Source: Perilla frutescens
Lineage: Eukaryota; Streptophyta; Magnoliopsida; Lamiales; Lamiaceae
DNA length: 64,000 nucleotides
Direction of reading: 5' to 3'
NCBI GenBank assembly: GCA_026008535.1
Contig: BRKX01000004.1
Coordinates: 16,765,501 to 16,829,500 of the forward strand
Below, one piece after another: positions 46,381-58,158 of this stretch; the first letter of the stretch is position 1; every line of letters starts with the position of its first letter. Below the pieces are notes generated by a model. It saw only the letters and a list, made by a program, of their open reading frames with translations. It searched no databases and was not told the DNA's origin. Position numbers and translations under genes: made by a program.

Positions 46381-47201
46381 AAATATAAAAACATTACATA
46401 AATATAAAACAGATCCTGCTTTGGTTATGAAATAGGTCTAGGAAATAGGAATCTATAACTGAGCTTGAATTAAAAACACACAAGTTCTAGTTTTTATAGG
46501 GCGTTTATTAGATTAAAATCAAATTCAATGAATGCGTCTTGACTTTTTTATTGAATATGAATTATCATACTAGACATTAGCTTTATGTTTATGCAGGTAC
46601 GTACATCAAATATTTTAATTAAATCACGGTTAATGCTCATAATTTTAGAACCGACAAAATTATGTCCAGTAAAATGTAAACACAACATAACCTAAAATTT
46701 CTGACCATCTACACTAACCTGATTATTTTAATGTCGTGACTAAAACAAGGAAAGATTCTTGAAGATATGTTTAACACATTTTAAAATGACAATTATGAAA
46801 CATAATTTTTTGGTTATAAATGATGACAGGTTCACCAATCACAGTTCACAGACAATGTCCGGGTTATAATCAACAATTTGCAGCTGTATCTCAAACCAAC
46901 ATATTGGCAATGCGTCCATGGACTGGTTTTAATTATACTAGTATAATTCTTCTCGTACTTACATGATTAAAAGGTAAAATATTGTTTATATATGAAGTTA
47001 TAATCGTTTTTAAAATCCACTCGAAACTAACATTTTGGTCAATTAAAAATCTAAATTATTTGAAAATAAATGAAATCTAACATCATATGCATTTTTCAAC
47101 TAAATCAAATCTAAAAAATGGTAAAAATAAAATAAAAATTAGAGTAAATGTATCACGACATAGATGTGTTCAATTTGACCACAACACAATAACATATAAG
47201 G
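46381..47201. other. AT-rich intergenic stretch
   Basis: No gene or structured element recognised. Confidence 0.5.
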
Positions 47202-47215
47202 AAAAAGGCTAAGTA

Positions 47216-47377
47216 ATCGAATCCCACCAACACCACTAGGTGTGAGCCTGTCACACCTGACTTGCTAAGTGTGGTTTACCTCTTCTGTGTGGTTTGCAGG
47301 CTATTACACAGGGGCGGGGTTTACCCAGTGCGCACCTTGGTAGCGGCTGCGGGTTACCTTCGACAAAAAAAAAAAAA
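47216..47377 (+). mobile_element. 5'-truncated SINE
   Basis: The body starts ATCGAATCCCACC, the end of a Pol III box B. It runs through GTGTGGTTTACCTCT, TTTACCCAGTGCGCACCTTGGTAGCGG and TGCGGGTTACC to a run of about 18 A residues. AAAAAGGCTAAGTA flanks it on both sides (47202-47215 and 47378-47391), a clear 14-bp target duplication. It shares body and tail with the SINE at 48555-49152 but lacks the head. No coding sequence. Confidence 0.85.
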
Positions 47378-47391
47378 AAAAAGGCTAAGTA

Positions 47392-47773
47392 TTCGGCCGA
47401 AATATAATGTAAATTTTGGTCGAAAAATGCATCTGATGGCTTTATTCAGTTAATTTTTAAATCGTTTAGGTATTATATTGATAAAAATGTTAGTTAAAAT
47501 AAATATTTTAAAAAGAAATGATTTAGGATATAAATGATAGAATCCATAATTAAATACATTTTTTTAGGAAAATAATTAAATACAATTTTAACCTAATGAC
47601 AATTGCTATTTTATTTTTATGGGTAATTGCTTTTATTCCCCCCACCCCCCTTCTGATTCCCAGCTGTCTGACATATGTTATGCGTAAATGGTTCAAGTTC
47701 TTTAACCCTAAATATTACGGGGTCCAAAAGTTAGATTTAAGTGTAATTAATCATAACTTTTTGCTAAAAGGAA
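47392..47773. other. AT-rich stretch
   Basis: No feature recognised. Confidence 0.45.
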
Positions 47774-48470
47774 AGGTTAAAATATATTTATGTCCAGAAT
47801 TTTGATCATTTTTTTTTTTGAAAAATTTAGCGTACTTTTAAAATTACTAAAATACGTTCTGGACTTTGACTTTTTAAAAAAAAAATAAAAATTCTAAACT
47901 TAAAAAAAAATACTATAAAATGTAATGAACTTTCCATTTTTTATAATCAATTTCTGACACTGAATTAATGACGAGACATACCGGAGTAAAACAAGTCAAA
48001 GCGACATTGTTTTTTTTAATAAATAAATAATAATAACATTGTTTTCCGCTTTCCTCTCCAAAAAGGGGAAAAATAATTTCTTTTTATTCGTTTCAAAATT
48101 CTCAATCCCAATGAAAAAAGGAAAATAAATGATTTCTTTTCATTCGTCTCAAAATCTCAATCCAGGCAGAACCAAACCAATTTGAAGAAAAATTATATGC
48201 CCTTCAAATTGAGAGTTAAAAAAAAATTACTTCACTTTAACACGTTGGACTCTAGTATGCGTCATCATTAATCTGGGGCCGAAAATTGAATCCCATGACA
48301 TTTTTACAAAAAAAATGGAAAGTTCAGAACATATTTTTGATACCTTTTTAAGTTTAGGACATTTTTAAAAATAAGGTCAAAGTTCATGATATATTTTGGT
48401 ATCTTTTGAAATTGAAGACATTTCTTAAAAAAAAGTCAAAGTTCATGACATTAAGTATATATTTGGCTAA
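47774..48470. mobile_element. Foldback element with ~170-bp inverted arms
   Basis: The left arm (47774-47960) and the right arm (48298-48470) are imperfect reverse complements. Shared landmarks are ATGGAAAGTTCA, AAGTTTAG, GTCAAAGT and a GGACATAAATATAT-like end. The middle, about 300 bp, is AT-rich. No transposase. Arms of this kind occur in Mutator-like and foldback MITEs. I could not fix a target duplication. Confidence 0.6.
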
Positions 48471-48554
48471 AAAAAACCCTCTAACTTTTTTTTGTGTTTT
48501 TTTTAATAAAGCCTAATTTTTTGTGTGTGTTTTAGTAGTATGTTATATAAATTA

Positions 48555-49152
48555 ATTTTTTTATGTCAAGGGTAACCCGCAATTGCCACCAAGGTGCGTA
48601 CTGGGTAAATTCCATTCCTATGTAATAACGGCCTGCAAATCTCACATAATAGCCTGCAAGACATACAGGAGAGGTAAATCTCACACCTAATGGCCGCACA
48701 TGAGAGGTAAACAACATTTGGAAAATCAAGAGAGATAAACCTCATACATAATGGCCACACATGAGATGTAAACCACACTTGATTCACTTGAAAAATCAAG
48801 TGTGACACACCTAATGACCACACAGGAGAGGTAAACCACACTAAAAAACCTGGTCACATAGGAGAGGTAAACTACTGAGGTAAACTATATTTGGGAAACC
48901 ATGGAGTTGCCACACATGAGTAGTCACACACACCTAGTGACCACAGGTAAACCACATTCGGAAAATTGTGGAGTAGCCACACAGGAGGGGTAAACCACAC
49001 TTGGAAATCCAGGTGTTACACACCTAGTCGCCACACAAGAGAGGTAAACCACACTAGAAAAATCAGGTGTGATAGACTCATACTTAGTGGTGTTGGTGGT
49101 GAGATTCGAACTTGAGACCTTTTGCCTCAAGCTTACACCAATAGGCCATCCC
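48555..49152 (-). mobile_element. SINE with tRNA-like head and expanded internal array
   Basis: On the - strand the head reads GGGATGGCCTATTGGTGTAAGC (box A-like) and then GTCTCAAGTTCGAATCTC (box B-like), at 49152-49085. The tail is TTTACCCAGTACGCACCTTGG and TGCGGGTTACC, and it ends in A/T-rich sequence at about 48555. Head and tail match the SINE at 47216. Between them lies an array of about ten degenerate units, listed separately, making it about 600 bp instead of under 200. Confidence 0.78.
48665..49075. repeat. GAGGTAAACCACAC tandem array inside the SINE
   Basis: About ten units of 30-60 bp, each with (A/G)GAGAGGTAAACCACACTT-like sequence followed by a GGAAAATCAGGTGTGACACACCTAGT-type stretch in the longer ones. 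The truncated SINE at 47216 has a single such unit. Confidence 0.8.
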
Positions 49153-49154
49153 AA

Positions 49155-49291
49155 GGGAAAATTCTACCATAGTGGTTGGAGTACTAATACACCATTTAAA
49201 AAATAATAAAATTGTATTAGATAAATAATAAAAAATATTAGAATGTATTAGTGATTGGAGAAGTACCCCAATCGACAGAGTAGAATTTCCC
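49155..49291. mobile_element. Small MITE with GGGAAATTCTAC ends
   Basis: The left end reads GGGAAAATTCTACC and the right end reads TAGAATTTCCC. Further weaker pairing (TACTAATACA / TGTATTAGT) lies inside. It is about 137 bp and abuts the SINE head. No target duplication could be fixed. Confidence 0.55.
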
Positions 49292-49680
49292 ATCCTCAAT
49301 GGGACAATCTATCTATTTATACATATATTAAAGTCAAATCGTGTGATAGACGCCGGTAATGGTATAAATCATTGTCTATCTCACAATTTAACAATTATAT
49401 TTTAGACAATAGTTTGTGTATAATAGACAACAATTTTGAGTTAAAACACAACACCAATAATATTTATTGATGTAGATTTTCTTCTTTTTTTTTTTTGCAT
49501 TTTTCGTGATGGTTTAGATTACAACCGTTGTCTTTAACAATTTTTCATAACCTTATTTATTATTTTTTTACTTGAAAATCTGATATTTGTAACATTTTTT
49601 ATTTTATTTTTTATGTGTGGATGGAAGATTTGTAGTACTCTACACTGGTCGCTTAAAAATAGTTTTCATTTGTATTACAC

Positions 49681-49730
<50 letters not shown>

Positions 49731-50115
49731 CAAGTACTGTATAATGTGATTTGCAATAATTTAATATTTTTCAATTTCATCATTGAAAATAATTATATTT
49801 TTATACATGCCATATATTCAAAGAAATGAAATGTTCTTTAATTATGGATAATTATACATTACCATTTATAACATCACGTCGTTTGAAATATTCCAATTCA
49901 ATTTTTTTAACATGATTTTCATTTAATTCCTAAAATTTAATTATCTTTCTATTTATTGTAACAACACAAAATTTATCTTCTTATCTAATTAATTAATACA
50001 TATTCAATTTTTAAAAATTAAACATAAAATATAAAATTCAAATATAATCATAATATTAATTTATTTTAAAAATAATAATTATTTTTGCATCCACGCGAGA
50101 AATACTAATATGTAA
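49292..50115. other. AT-rich stretch with (AAT)n
   Basis: It contains an AAT trinucleotide run at 49682-49727. No gene recognised. Confidence 0.55.
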
Positions 50116-50124
50116 TATAAATTA

Positions 50125-50301
50125 GGAATAATTACACTTTTAGTCCCACTAGAATAGGGTCAAAACACTTTTGGTCCCATATATTTCGTTTTTAGTCCCA
50201 TAGTTTATTAGCTCGACACTTTTGGTCCCAAGTGTTTTTTTTTCGACACTTTTGATCCCAAATATATTTTTTTCTACATTTTTAGTCCCAAGTATAATAT
50301 A

Positions 50302-50348
<47 letters not shown>

Positions 50349-51331
50349 TTATTCAAATGACATTTTAGCTTCATTTTTTTGGCAAATCATTAAGAAAAAA
50401 AGAGGAAAATATCTAGCAAAAAATCTAACATAATATCTCGAAAATTTTCAGCAAAAAATGATTGTAATAGCCAAAAAAATTTATAAGCACGGAACTCAAA
50501 ATTTATGAGTGGATAAATATTTATTTAAATAATTTTATGAAAAAAAATATTTTAAAAAAATATATTTTAAAATGCCAAATAGGAATACAGAAAATTTTAA
50601 AAAATTATGAATCATGACGGCAAAAAATTCATGTGCCTTTTACCTACACATTTACATAACTAGTGATTATGTGTGGCTACATGTTTTTTTAACAAAATAT
50701 CATAAAAAAATATTTATTTTTAAATGCCAAAAAGACATACAAAATTTAAAATAAATTTGAAATTCATTTCACCAAAACGTAAAGGTAAAGAAAAGTGTCA
50801 AGTATGTTCACCCACATATTTTGTAGTTGACAAATCTAAAAAATTGTTACTTTTAACGTGTGGGACCAAAAATGAAAGTAAAATTAACGGTAAACGTGAC
50901 GAAAGGACCAATTTTGATGACCCATGACCATTTTCGAAAGTATTGGGACCATTTGCGAATTCGGCTGTGTCCTGTGGGACCACAAATGAAATTAATTCAG
51001 CAAAATGCCTAACAAAATCATTTCAACTTCTTGCCAATATACGATTTTTGTTCAGTAAAATTCTCGACAAAATATACGGAAAAAAAAAACGTTGAAAAAG
51101 AATATAAGAAAATATATACTGTTAGTTTTAGGATTAAAAATGTAAAAAAAAAAAAAAAACACTTGAGACCAAAAGTGTCAAAAAAAAAAACACTTGGGAC
51201 CAAAAATGTCGAAAAAAAAAACACTTGAGACCAAAAGTGTCGAGCTAATAAACTATAAGACCAAAAATAAAAGATATGAGATCAAAGATGTTTTGACCAT
51301 ATTCTATTAGGACTAAAAACGAAATTATCCT
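50125..51331. mobile_element. Mutator-like non-autonomous element, 9-bp target duplication
   Basis: Long inverted arms (about 130-190 bp) share GGTCAAAACA, TAGTTTATTAGCTCGACACTTTTGGTC and three TTTTGGTCCCAAGTG-type units. TATAAATTA lies just outside both ends (50116-50124 and 51332-51340), the 9-bp size typical of Mutator-like elements. The interior is AT-rich with a (GT)n run at about 50305-50334. No transposase. The right end is about 400 bp from the KIN-beta-2 start codon. Confidence 0.82.
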
Positions 51332-51340
51332 TATAAATTA

Positions 51341-51742
51341 TTGACGCCCCTTGATGAAGATATAGGCTATGGGGGCCCCTGTGGCTGTGGCGTTAATGTT
51401 ATCCCCACCCACACCCACACCAGATTAAACCCATCAATAAATAATGATACTTCCAAACTCACAGGATTTACTTTTCCATTAATCCCACAATCTCAAACTA
51501 AACTACACTTTTACTATCTACACATATTCAAGATTCATCGTTAGATGCTTCAATCCAAAACCAATTTCACTCTTCCTTTCGATTCCCAATCAATCCAATC
51601 TAAACACCCCCTTTCAATCGGATAACCCCCTCCCTCTCCACTTCCGCGACTCGAGCATGCTACGCACACTACGTTGAACAACAATCTGCAACTCTGAGGG
51701 GCTTTTATTATTCAGCGGTGTTTTCCGAGGGTGATAATCGGA
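51341..51742 (+). promoter_or_regulatory. Upstream region and 5' leader of KIN-beta-2
   Basis: About 400 bp between the Mutator-like element and the start codon. It becomes pyrimidine-rich towards the gene (TCCCTCTCCACTTCC), as in plant 5' leaders. I cannot place the transcription start or a convincing TATA box. Confidence 0.45.
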
Positions 51743-54700
51743 ATGGGGAATGCGAATGGGAGGGAGGAGGGCTCCAGCGATACCCAATTGGGGGTGGAAG
51801 ACTCCGCCGCGGCGCAGGTTAGCATGGCCGATCAGGACCTTCCGCACGGCCCCGAGTATATGGGCGGCCACTCTCCCCCTTCCAGTCCTAGGGCTTCTCA
51901 GTCTCCTCTCATGTTCAGACCTCAGGTCACTTCTCTTCATTTCTTTTTTCTTCAATAACATAGATTCCGCAACAAAAAAAATAATTAAAAAAAATGCCTT
52001 CTTTATGCGTCGAAGGTTTCTTCTTTATTTGATTGAACTATGTGAAGGTTAGATTTGTTTGGGGGGGGTGGTTTTCAATAAAGGTGAAATATGAGGTATT
52101 GTATTGAGTGGTAGTATATCATTTTAGGTATTGTGTGATATGTGCATGGATGACTGTAGCATTACAGTGATAATTATACTAGATCCAAAGACTTTGATGG
52201 TTGGTCCAATACAAGGAAATATTTAATTTTTTTGCTTGTATGATTTAGTGTGCTGTAAAAATGGTTATAATTTATGTTTAGATTTTTTGTTAAGTCAGTT
52301 GGGCATTGCTTATCTTTTGGTGATTTAGGTGATTTTATTGCTACATATATCTTATTCATGAAAGGTAATTATTTAAACATAAACCTGTGGGTTATTATGG
52401 TCAATATTTGTAAAGATAGATAAGCTGATGTGAAAAGTAGAACATCTTCAACCAAGGGTTTCGTTCAAGTTAAGTTTTAAATATAGTTTTGTAGATTTTG
52501 CAGCTTTTGCCTGCACTGGCTGCATATGTGTTTCATCTTGGAGCCTTTTTTTTTTTCCCGAGGAAATCACTGCTTTAATCTTTTGTACTCATTCCATGGT
52601 GTGATGTCATTAGTTTGCATTAATGCACCTATGATTTGGCAATCCCTTACTCTGTTCGCTCTTCTCTAGATGGCCTATGCTATAGACTGAATGAAATTTC
52701 TTACCCTGTTTTCAATTTAGATGCCAGTGGTTCCTCTACAAAGACCTGATGAGTTGAACATCCCAAGCCCTTCATGGATGCAGACTAGCTCAGGTTATGA
52801 AGATGTGTATAATGAGCAAGGTATTCCTACTATGATCACATGGAGCTATGGAGGCAAGGAAGTCTCCGTGGAGGGATCATGGGATAGCTGTCAATCAAGG
52901 TTATTGCTTATCTGTTTGGTACTTAAATCCACTTATTTATTAATTATTATAGATTATGAGCACATTGATCATCTTCAACAGGAAGCCCTTGCAGAGATCG
53001 GGGAAAGACTTCACCATCATGAAGGTACTTCCTTCAGGAGTTTACCAGTACAGATTTCTCGTAGATGGACAATGGAGGCATTCCCCTGATCTACCCTGGG
53101 ACCAGGATGATTCAGGAAATGCTTACAACATTTTAGATTTGCAGGTAACATTTGTTTTGTCCTTAAAATTCCGTCATCTTGATTGCTCTCATGAATGCTC
53201 TCAGTTCTGTTATTGTTCTTAGATTAAGGAAGAAGTACTAAAGATTGAGTAAGAGCAACTAGATTTAATATATCTGAATCCTATGTTAGTCTAGCCGATT
53301 TTGTTTATTATTTTCGATTATCGTGTGCAGGTAAAATGCTTTACTCTCTTGATATTTATTTTTTTGTTTTTATCTCATAAAATATGTATAATGCGTGTGA
53401 GGGATGGCATCTGGAGCTTGTAAGAGGCTTGAATCTGAGTACAATAGAAATGTTTGATCACGCCTGGATTATGGCCAAAGGGATCACTAAAGGCAGTTTG
53501 TTTCATTACATGTCCTCTCAATTATACTCCTGCTTTAGACTAATTCAAGAAGGTTGCTTAAAGTTGGGAAGAATCTCAACTTCTACTCTAGCTATAAGGT
53601 TTTTAGTGATACAACTGAAAGTTTCAGTTGAGCTCGACTTAGTTTAAAAAAGCGCGAGGCGCACCGAGGCGCCAAACTAGCCCTGGAGCCTAGGCGCAAA
53701 AGCGCAGGCGGGCAGCGAGCTTTTAGGGGGCGAAGCGCACCAAAACTAAAAAAAATCTAATATATTTACCTAGACTATATTCTCTACCCAAAATATCATA
53801 TCACTTATAAATTAATAAGAAATCACACAAATGCAACAATTAATCATGCAATGCAACATATGAAAGTCTTAAAATTCACACGAAATAAATCCAAAGTCTT
53901 AATGTATGAGCATTGAGCAAAAGCAAATCAAGTAATCAACTAAAAATCATCATCATAAAACACATCATCTCCATCTCCTAATCCTTTATCATCTTTGTCT
54001 TCACCAATGTCCTCCTCCTCCTCCATCTCCAATTCTGCCCCAAACCCAAAGTCCTCAAGCACATAAAATTAAAAAAAAAAACCTGTTTGCGCCGTGAGGA
54101 GACTAGGGGAGGAGAATAGAAAAGACCCGTTTCTATCTAATTTTAATTTAACGCTCATAAAATTAAAAAAAAAATTAGGGTTAGGGTGCGCTTCGGGTGC
54201 ACTTTTGCGCGCCTGGGTGCGCTTCGTGGAGGTAGTGCGCCTGGTAGTAAAAAAAGCGCTAAATTGGCGCTTTGGGCTTTTTCTGCGCCTAGGCGCGCTT
54301 TTTTAAACCAAGAGCTCGAATGAGGTATACTTCAGCAAAAGTAATACCTATCATAATCTGCTTTCTTATGGATGTTAAGACGACCAGTCAAAGTTGTTAA
54401 CCACTCAATGATGTGAAAATGGATAAAAGCAAATGTGTTACTCGCTTGTGTAATATTCATTAAGGTTGGACACCCAATACTTGCCACTGGTCATGGGGAC
54501 TGGCTGGATTTAACAAGCCTAAAAATATCATTGAAAAAGTCAAGAGAGTATTGGTAACTTTTCTTACTCTGAAGCTTTAGTTATTGAACCTCAGACACAC
54601 CAAGGAACTCTTGAAACTAGACTAATAATTTCTACATAAGTTTAGTATATACACCTAATTGTTTCCAATCTATTATTTCTTGGTATTTCTTGTTTCTAGG

Positions 54701-57120
54701 ACCCTGATGAATCTTGCTTCTTGAAGAGTTCATTGCAAAAATACACAAACTTTGGTTCATTTTGTTATTCAAAATAAATTTCAGTCCTTGCAATTTAATC
54801 CATGTAATTTTTTTTTTTGCAAATACACACACACACACGCACACACATATATATCTAAGCAATCAGCTTAATCTGTTGACCTCCAATCAATGTGTACACT
54901 TCAGCTCAATTAGTAAAAATAAAAAGTTCGTGGACAAAATTGCTAGAATTGATTTTCTGGATCAAGTTGCAAAACGAGCCACATTTTGTGTTATCGTTTC
55001 GCAATTAACCCGTTCTTGAACCATCTTAGTCTTTCCATAGCATAAATGTATAATGATACCGTTTGCTGTTAGTACTCAAATATTGATCCCCTTGCCACTT
55101 GGTTTTCCATTTGGCTTTCTACTTGCTAGGGGCCCAAATCATAGAAAGTATGAGACACCTCACACCACCAGTAGACTTATTTTCTTGAATCAAGTAGTCA
55201 TTTTGGCTCTACTTTATGATTTGGGTGAAAGAAATAATGGATGAGCATCATTAAGTACTATTAGTGCTTCTTGAGTAAAATAATTATGGGGTCACGCATG
55301 ATGGTTGTAAGTTGATCGGAACAATGACGCTTAGTTTAAAAAAGTGCAAGGCGCACCGAGGTGCAAAACTGCCCTAGAGCCTAGGTGCAAAAGTGCAAGC
55401 GAGGTGCGGGCTGTTCGTAGGCGAGGCGCACCAAAACTAAAAAAAAAAATCTAATATATTTACCTAGACTATGTTCTCTACTCAAAATGTCATATCACTT
55501 AAAAATTAACAAAATATCACACAAATGCAACAATTAATCATGCAATTTATGAAAGTCTTAAAATTCACACTATAAATCAAGTCTTAATGTACGAGCATTG
55601 AGCAAGAGCAAATCAACTAATAATCATCATCTCCATCTCCTTTATCATCTTTGTCTTCACCAATGTCCTCCTCCTCCTCCATTTCCATTTCCGCCCCAAA
55701 GTCTTCAAGCACATCCTCAATCTCATCAAAGAGTCTTTTTGAATTTGATGTATATACTATATAACAATGAACAACAAGTCAACAACAATTCAGAAACATG
55801 CTTTAATTCAGATTCATAAAGGCAGATTTATCAAGATGTATATAATAGAGCAATGAACAAAGGCAAAAATTAAAACTGGCCTGTCCTCAAGCCTCAGCTG
55901 CTCGGCGGCAGCGGCAGAAGGTAGAATGCAGCGCGGCAGTCGGCGGCGAGGCGGTGGGCGTCGGGCGGGAGGGAGGGAGTGTGAGGGAGAGAGAAGCGAA
56001 CCTTAGGTGACTGGTGAGTTCTAATCGCTAATAAAACCGCTTTCAATATTATAACTTAAAAAAAAAAAATTAAACCCTAGTGCGCTTTTCCGGCGCTTCT
56101 GCGCCTGCGCCTAGGCAGCGCCTCAAGGGGCTTTCCGTAGGGTTGCGCGCCTGGTCAGAAATAAAGCGCCGAACCCGCGCTTCACTTTTTTTTTTGCGCC
56201 TAGGCGGCAGGCGCGCTTTTTAAAACCAAGCATTGACGTTGATGTTTTGTTGGATCTTTGTGTCCTGGTAATGAATGTCTAAATAACACATCATTGTCGT
56301 GAGCACAAGTAAATGATAAACTATACTACTTCAATTCTCGATCTTATTTCTCTACGAGTTGCATGTGCATTTATTGCTTTCTTTGACTGCCAATATAATT
56401 GATTGTTTCCACAAGTTACTGGTTGGATTGAAAAATAAGTTCGTCAAGAAGATTTGAATTCAATAATTGATTACTTTACTTCTATAGGGAAACTAAAGTG
56501 GATATCCTCTAATTCTGCTAGATACTTTTGTATCTATTGGTAAATTATGCCTGTTAAGATGAAGTTTCTTGAAGTATGAACGTATGATGTGATGCCTAAC
56601 TGCTTTTCAACTGTGAGGGCGTTTAGTCATGTAATAATTACTTCAGTATATGACTGTCAAACTATTGGATTGCCATTACAGTTTTTTGCTCCTGTTATTT
56701 GGGGAAACATCTCCGAATATGTTTTCGATGTTGAGAAAATTTGACTGGCAGCAATACTTGTTGACACGACAGTGCTTCTAACTTGTGCTGCAGGATTATG
56801 TTCCAGAAGATATCGATAGCATTTCTGGTTTTGAACCGCCTCAATCCCCCGACTCTAGCTACAACAGTATCCAACTCAGTCAAGAGGATTACGGAAAGGA
56901 GCCTCCAATGGTTCCTCCTCATCTAAATTTGACTTTACTTAATGCACCATCACCTCAGATGGAGATTCCAACTCCTCACTCAAGACCACAGCATGTAGTG
57001 CTAAATCATCTTTACATGCATAGAGATAGGAGCCGCCCATCTGTCGTGGCACTTGGTTCTACCAATCGCTTCCTTTCCAAATACGTGACGGTGGTGCTTT
57101 ACAAGTCCATACAGAGGTAA
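51743..57120 (+). CDS. KINB2: SnRK1 regulatory beta subunit, KIN-beta-2 type
   Basis: Four exons: 51743-51925, 52721-52899, 52982-53144 and 56794-57120. All introns are GT-AG and phases agree, giving 283 residues. The product is a scaffold that links the SnRK1 kinase alpha and gamma subunits in sugar and energy signalling. The start MGNANGRE carries the Gly-2 N-myristoylation signal; an in-frame GTG at 51731 would hide it, so I chose the ATG. Exons 2-3 hold the CBM48/KIS domain (EVSVEGSWDS ... VLPSGVYQYRFLVDGQW) at about residues 96-170. Exon 4 holds the ASC domain, ending KYVTVVLYKSIQR. The SPRASQSPLM and PLQRPDEL segments favour beta-2 over beta-1. The residue expected to be the second tryptophan of the EGSWDNW-type motif is Cys. 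Intron 3 is 3.6 kb and carries two hAT-type insertions. Identification is strong; activity of the variant is unknown. Confidence 0.93.
53638..54311. mobile_element. hAT-type non-autonomous element, copy 1, in KINB2 intron 3
   Basis: Ends CTTAGTTTAAAAAAGCGCG and (complement) CTTGGTTTAAAAAAGCGCG. GAGCTCGA flanks both sides (53630-53637 and 54312-54319), a perfect 8-bp duplication. The GC-rich ends (GCGCACCGAGGCGCC, GCGCCTAGGCGCGC) enclose an AT-rich middle with ATCATCTCCATCTCC-type sequence. It is 674 bp with no coding region. Confidence 0.88.
54320..55321. other. Intron sequence between the two hAT-type elements
   Basis: About 1 kb of AT-rich intron. A short (AC)n run is at about 54823-54847. 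No coding signal. Confidence 0.6.
55330..56230. mobile_element. hAT-type non-autonomous element, copy 2, in KINB2 intron 3
   Basis: It has the same ends as copy 1 (CTTAGTTTAAAAAAG and, complement, CTTGGTTTTAAAAAGCGCG) and the same middle (ATATATTTACCTAGACTA, CACAAATGCAACAATTAATCATGC). It adds about 230 bp, including a GC-rich CGGCGGCAGCGGCAG stretch. The flanks CAATGACG (55322-55329) and CATTGACG (56231-56238) are an 8-bp duplication with one mismatch. 901 bp, no coding region. Confidence 0.86.
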
Positions 57121-57690
57121 AGATTGTGCAAGGACATTAGTTTTATTTTCCAGTGTACTTGATAACAATCAGAGATACATGTCAGGTAAAATGCTTATGT
57201 TGGATTCAGAAATGAGCATACCAGGAATATTCAAAAATCTGTTTTCATGTGCAGTTACTTGGCTATTGTCTCTCACTTGCTGTCCCATTTATCCTTTCTT
57301 CTTTGCTTGATAATTATGCGGTGTTGCTCCATTAAAAAAAAAAAATAACGTGTTGTTGCTCGCCATTAATTTATTTCTATGTTGTTTATTTGATTTCTTT
57401 GGGTAATTGTAGTATTCTTTTCACTAATTATTTACAACAAAGCCTCAAGAAAGTTTTACCTCAATTTTGCCTCAAGAAAGTTTTACCTATGTGACAATCA
57501 TATTTATAGAGAAAGAAGTCATTTGGCTGCTTCTAATTTGCAAAATTTCTGATCACTCTAATATATGCTACTATAGTTCACAATAAGAACTGAAAGACTA
57601 TAACTACTATGAAGAACTGAAAAAAAAAAAAAGGAATCTATTTTATGGAAATAAACTCGAAGCACATTCTTATGAGGATGTATTTCTTAT

Positions 57691-57731
<41 letters not shown>

Positions 57732-58158
57732 AAGCCAGTTTTGGGGCAATCCATACTTGTCTGTACATTCAGAGAAGCGAATAGAAGAATATCATGTTTG
57801 TAGGAAAAAGTGGGCATCAGCATCAGTATCAGTCTGTTTTGCATCATGATTTGGTTTAGTTGTAAGAAAGTAGTGAAGCATATGAACAAGTTTTTGGTGG
57901 ATAGGAATGAAAATATAGCATCCACATTAACTGGTCGGTGGTCCTGACTACTATACTACTACTACTACTACTAGTCAGAGAGCAGAGGCTGTGGGGAGCT
58001 ATGAACTATAACAAATATCTACTTATTACCATGCCCAATCCTCATATTGGATTGCAACTAACTTTCCATTATTCTCTACCACTCTTGATTTACAACACTC
58101 CACAATATTATAGCTGCTGCTTATTCAAAATTGCACATCTTCTTCTGCATTTCATTCT
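57121..58158. other. Convergent intergenic region
   Basis: It lies between the stop codons of KINB2 (+) and the transporter (-), so it should hold both 3' untranslated ends. A (CT)n run is at about 57693-57728 and a short (ACT)n run at about 57951-57972. No gene is seen. Confidence 0.6.
57693..57728. repeat. (CT)n microsatellite
   Basis: Eighteen CT units in the gap between the two host genes. Confidence 0.95.

Noticed and set aside
47262..47453. Short + strand open frame MLSVVYLFCVVC...
   Set aside because: It is inside the SINE and reads through its A-run; SINEs have no coding capacity.
53384..53647. Open frame in KINB2 intron 3 as an alternative exon
   Set aside because: No matching splice sites keep the CBM-to-ASC phase, and the exon 3 to exon 4 joint gives the expected LQDYVPED sequence.
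57115..57122. GGTAAAG at the KINB2 stop as a donor site for a further exon
   Set aside because: The family ends at LYKS(I/L)QR followed by a stop, exactly as here, so no further exon is expected.
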